DNA from: CAZSNT01 sp964607765
Lineage (GTDB): Bacteria > Verrucomicrobiota > Lentisphaeria > Oligosphaerales > JABHEG01
Reading direction: 5' to 3'
DNA: 25,251 nt
NCBI GenBank assembly: GCA_964607765.1
Contig: CAZSNT010000146.1
Span: forward strand, 1 to 25,251
Part shown: positions 22,876-25,251 of the stretch, in pieces
Numbering within the stretch: position 1 is the stretch's first letter
How the letters are laid out: the number at the start of each line of letters is the position of its first letter
Translations under genes and position numbers: made by a program
Notes under the pieces: generated by a model
Database searches by the model: none
What the model was told of the DNA's origin: nothing
What the model saw: the letters and a program-made list of their open reading frames with translations, nothing else

Positions 22876-25251
22876 TCACGGTACATGGACGGTCCCGTGC
22901 ACCTCGAACATCTCTATCACCCTGTGCGTGTTCCAGCCACGTACGTAAGCCGGAAACGATATGGCATATGTGCCCGGCGGAAGGTCCGGATTGTCTTCGC
23001 CATGATACGCAAAACGCACACGGCTGGTATCGTACCTGATTTCAAAGCACTCCAGCGTACTCTTGTCGTTGACTTGGCCCCGCAATACTACCTCCGCCTT
23101 GCTCCCGTCCGCGGCGACGCCTGAGACGATCAGGGACGAGTAGGGCCTTTTTGGATGGCGGTCGTACACTGCCGGTGAGCCGGCGTCCGAGGCGACGACT
23201 CGCGCGTGATCCACCGGCACAGAGTAGCGGATCCCGGTCCCATCTCCGCCCGGGACGCGGGCGTAGTCGATGCTCTGCTCACCGAGAGCCAGGCGCTTGG
23301 TACTGATGTATGCGCTTGCGTTCCCCAGATGGCGCCACGCGCTCGCGTTGTCGCCCGGCACAGTCGCGGGACTGTCGGTCAATGCCTGGTAGTAATCGTC
23401 ACCATGGCGGCAGACGCCCCCGGCCGGAACGCGAAGGCTGGCGGCGTAAGCAAAGATGCGGCCGTAGTAGTTCGCCATCGCCTGCTCCAGCTCGGCACGA
23501 TCGCGGTAGCCGTTGGGGACGAGGACGCTCCTCATGTCGCGCAGTTGCAGGACGGCCTGCGTGAATCTGTGCTCTCTGCCAACAACCACGGGCTCAGTGA
23601 GCGTTCCGTGCGGCGGCTCGATCTGCCGGGCATTGAGCACAATGGTATCATCGCCGGTGTCCAAACACAGTTTCGCCTGCACGTAAGTCCCGGACGCCGC
23701 AAGATTGACATGGAACTGGTTCATGCGGTCGGTGCTGAGGCGGCTCTGCGTCAGGGGGAAGGTGAGCATGTTCCCGTCGGCGTCGAGCACTTCCAGAACG
23801 CACCGGGATTCGGCCAGATCGGGGTAGTGCCGGCGGATGGTTTGAGGCAGGAACACATTGCCCCAGTTCCCATAAAGAGCCGGGTAAATGAAAGAAGTCA
23901 GTTTGTGCGGGGGCTCCGGATCGTAGAACCCGACCAGGGTCATGACCGACACGCCAGTCTGGTCCGGTTTCGGCGTATCGACCTCAGACTGCGTCATGCA
24001 CTGTTTCGCGTGATCCCAACGACTGTAGCCGGTGGCGCTGTCCGCGTCGAGTATACCGGACTGGCTCGTGATAGTGTCCTGAATCACCCTGAGCGCGTGC
24101 GGCGCATGAAGGGGGAAAGCGCTGACCGGGCTCTGGGCAGTTGTGCCCATCACTACATCCCAGCCATACCAGTAAGGGAAATCCCCACGGGGGGCCTTCC
24201 TGTTCCACGATACATTCGCGATGAGCCGGTGCTTGAACATGTGGTATCCCCAGCCGCCGTCGCGAGCATGACGGAACAACTCCTTGCCGTCACGCGGCCG
24301 GCGCAGGCCGTGGTCCAGCCCGCAAAGGAGAGCGAACCCGTCGCCCGCATAGTCGCGGAGACCGTGCCCCACACCCCGGTCTTCCCACCAACCCCGATGC
24401 TTGTTGAAACGTGTGTACAGGCCGACACTCCTCAGAACCGTGGTCTGGCGGTACGGCCGGGGACACTCCCGGTTGCCGCCTGCCGTCGACGAAACACCGA
24501 CATTGGCCAAAGCGATGCCCGTTCTCACCAAGGCCTCGCCAACGTCCTCCAGCATGTCGCCCTTGCCCGAGTTCGCGCTCTGGTCGATGCTGCGATGCTT
24601 GTAGACTTTGCCACTGGACAAGACCACTCTCCTGAAATGGATCGGCAGATACTGCGCTGCAATGAGCTTGGCGACAGGCACGTGCTGGAAGTAGTCCATG
24701 AGCAGCTCGTGAGGCATGCCCTTCCCTGGCGGAGGGCCGTACCTGAACGGTGACCGGGGAGGTCTGGCGAGCATGCCCAGTTTGACGTCCTGAATGACCA
24801 GTTCGAGAGGCGCGCCAAACTCGAAAGCGTCCGCTGCGAGAGTACCCGTCTGCCCGGCCGCATTACGCAGTGAGATGCTGATGCCGGGATGCATGAACTC
24901 CCACGGCACCACGGTAGTCCAGGCACGCTTGCTGTAGACCACTGCTCGACGTCCGTCCATGTTGTTAAAGCCGCTGTGGGCCCCATTCTCAGGCGGCACG
25001 AGATCGAGGACCTGACGTCTGTCGTCACGGCTGTGGATCGCGACTCGTACGGACTGCTGCTCCGGGTCGACGGGGACAAAGAGGAGATAGGCACCGCGGT
25101 CCGTCACCAGCAGCGGCCGGTCCTTCTCCCCCCGATTCGGCCCGACAAGCGTGTTCTGGATGAACGCAATCTCGCCGCTGAGTTCGCCCGTGACGTTGGG
25201 AGTCAGCGGCAGATTCGACATGAAGTCGATGGCGTCATCCCAGTAATCCGG
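22876..25251 (-). CDS. StcE/TagA-like M66 family protein with degenerate zinc site; 5' end missing
   Basis: Partial: the frame is open to the window edge, ten codons beyond the Met at 25221, so the true start and any signal peptide lie outside. Counting from that Met, residues 12-150 match the N-terminal beta domain of StcE (GEIAFIQNTLVGP). Residues 137-412 match the M66 domain (LELVIQDVKLGML, DYFQHVPVAKLI, TGIALANVGVSSTAGG, WYGWDVVMG, SATGYSRWD). Residues 414-545 match the StcE C-terminal domain (GVSVMTLVGFYDPE, FIYPALYG, MNQFHVNLA). Where StcE has HEVGHNYGLGH, this protein has LLCGLDHGLRR (298-308), so all zinc ligands and the catalytic Glu are lost. Residues 597-633 (RHGDDYYQALTDSP...W) look like a CBM5/12-type module. 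Likely extracellular; binding mucin-type or other glycoproteins without cleaving is inferred. Confidence 0.82.
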   Translation of the reverse strand, partial: PDYWDDAIDFMSNLPLTPNVTGELSGEIAFIQNTLVGPNRGEKDRPLLVTDRGAYLLFVPVDPEQQSVRVAIHSRDDRRQVLDLVPPENGAHSGFNNMDGRRAVVYSKRAWTTVVPWEFMHPGISISLRNAAGQTGTLAADAFEFGAPLELVIQDVKLGMLARPPRSPFRYGPPPGKGMPHELLMDYFQHVPVAKLIAAQYLPIHFRRVVLSSGKVYKHRSIDQSANSGKGDMLEDVGEALVRTGIALANVGVSSTAGGNRECPRPYRQTTVLRSVGLYTRFNKHRGWWEDRGVGHGLRDYAGDGFALLCGLDHGLRRPRDGKELFRHARDGGWGYHMFKHRLIANVSWNRKAPRGDFPYWYGWDVVMGTTAQSPVSAFPLHAPHALRVIQDTITSQSGILDADSATGYSRWDHAKQCMTQSEVDTPKPDQTGVSVMTLVGFYDPEPPHKLTSFIYPALYGNWGNVFLPQTIRRHYPDLAESRCVLEVLDADGNMLTFPLTQSRLSTDRMNQFHVNLAASGTYVQAKLCLDTGDDTIVLNARQIEPPHGTLTEPVVVGREHRFTQAVLQLRDMRSVLVPNGYRDRAELEQAMANYYGRIFAYAASLRVPAGGVCRHGDDYYQALTDSPATVPGDNASAWRHLGNASAYISTKRLALGEQSIDYARVPGGDGTGIRYSVPVDHARVVASDAGSPAVYDRHPKRPYSSLIVSGVAADGSKAEVVLRGQVNDKSTLECFEIRYDTSRVRFAYHGEDNPDLPPGTYAISFPAYVRGWNTHRVIEMFEVHGTVHVP

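Noticed and set aside
24241..24420. Frameshift as the cause of the missing HExxH in the StcE-like gene
   Set aside because: I translated all three minus-strand frames across the segment; none contains HExxH, and the main frame keeps flanking family residues on both sides at the correct spacing.
23206..24753. Plus-strand open frame of 515 codons opposite the StcE-like gene
   Set aside because: Shadow of the minus-strand frame, which shows clear family similarity throughout.

Overview
The window is a GC-rich, densely coded stretch of a bacterial chromosome with about 19 genes or gene remnants on both strands. I see no rRNA, tRNA, CRISPR array, transposase or phage gene. A secreted sulfatase, a multidomain secreted PHP/DUF3604 protein, an StcE/TagA-like (M66) secreted protein, an oddly built sugar ABC importer and a divergent pseudopilin together suggest a polysaccharide- or glycoprotein-degrading member of the PVC group (Kiritimatiellota, Lentisphaerota, Planctomycetota or Verrucomicrobiota). 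That placement is inference from gene content; no phylogenetic marker is present.

Layout. 151-2988 (-) encodes a secreted CBM-like/BNR-like/PHP fusion. It is divergent from an MFS transporter (3426-5081, +) that ends in a strong intrinsic terminator. Next on + are an orphan periplasmic sugar-binding protein and a MATE exporter (5342-7776), then a nucleotidyltransferase/HEPN pair (7836-8617) behind a near-consensus promoter that appears to make a leaderless transcript. 8709-13411 (-) is a two-gene ABC importer: the binding protein is fused to the MalF-type permease, and the MalG-type permease carries a domain of about 380 residues with internal repeats. No ATPase gene is present. 13620-14459 (+) is a pseudo-receiver/PilZ protein, and 14472-15632 (-) is a nitronate-monooxygenase-like flavoprotein. 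15905-16053 holds a decayed 5' end of a Gfo/Idh/MocA dehydrogenase gene.

16143-19126 (-) is an operon in the order VOC protein, DhaK, DhaL, LsrF-like aldolase/thiolase, closed by a terminator. It looks like a small phosphorylated-ketose pathway and resembles in logic the kinase/isomerase/thiolase steps of AI-2 breakdown. A sulfatase gene (19345-20778) diverges from it, followed by a pseudopilin-like gene (20956-21585). 21602-25251 (-) carries a CaiB/BaiF CoA-transferase and, upstream of it, an StcE/TagA homologue that runs off the window edge.

The strongest surprise is that this StcE homologue is collinear with the mucinase family but has lost every zinc ligand and the catalytic glutamate. 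Other notable points are the fused and expanded ABC transporter with a CPxH/CPxC zinc-knuckle-like motif in its extracytoplasmic part, the VOC-DhaKL-LsrF operon, and three intergenic spots with different seven-base repeats in phase.
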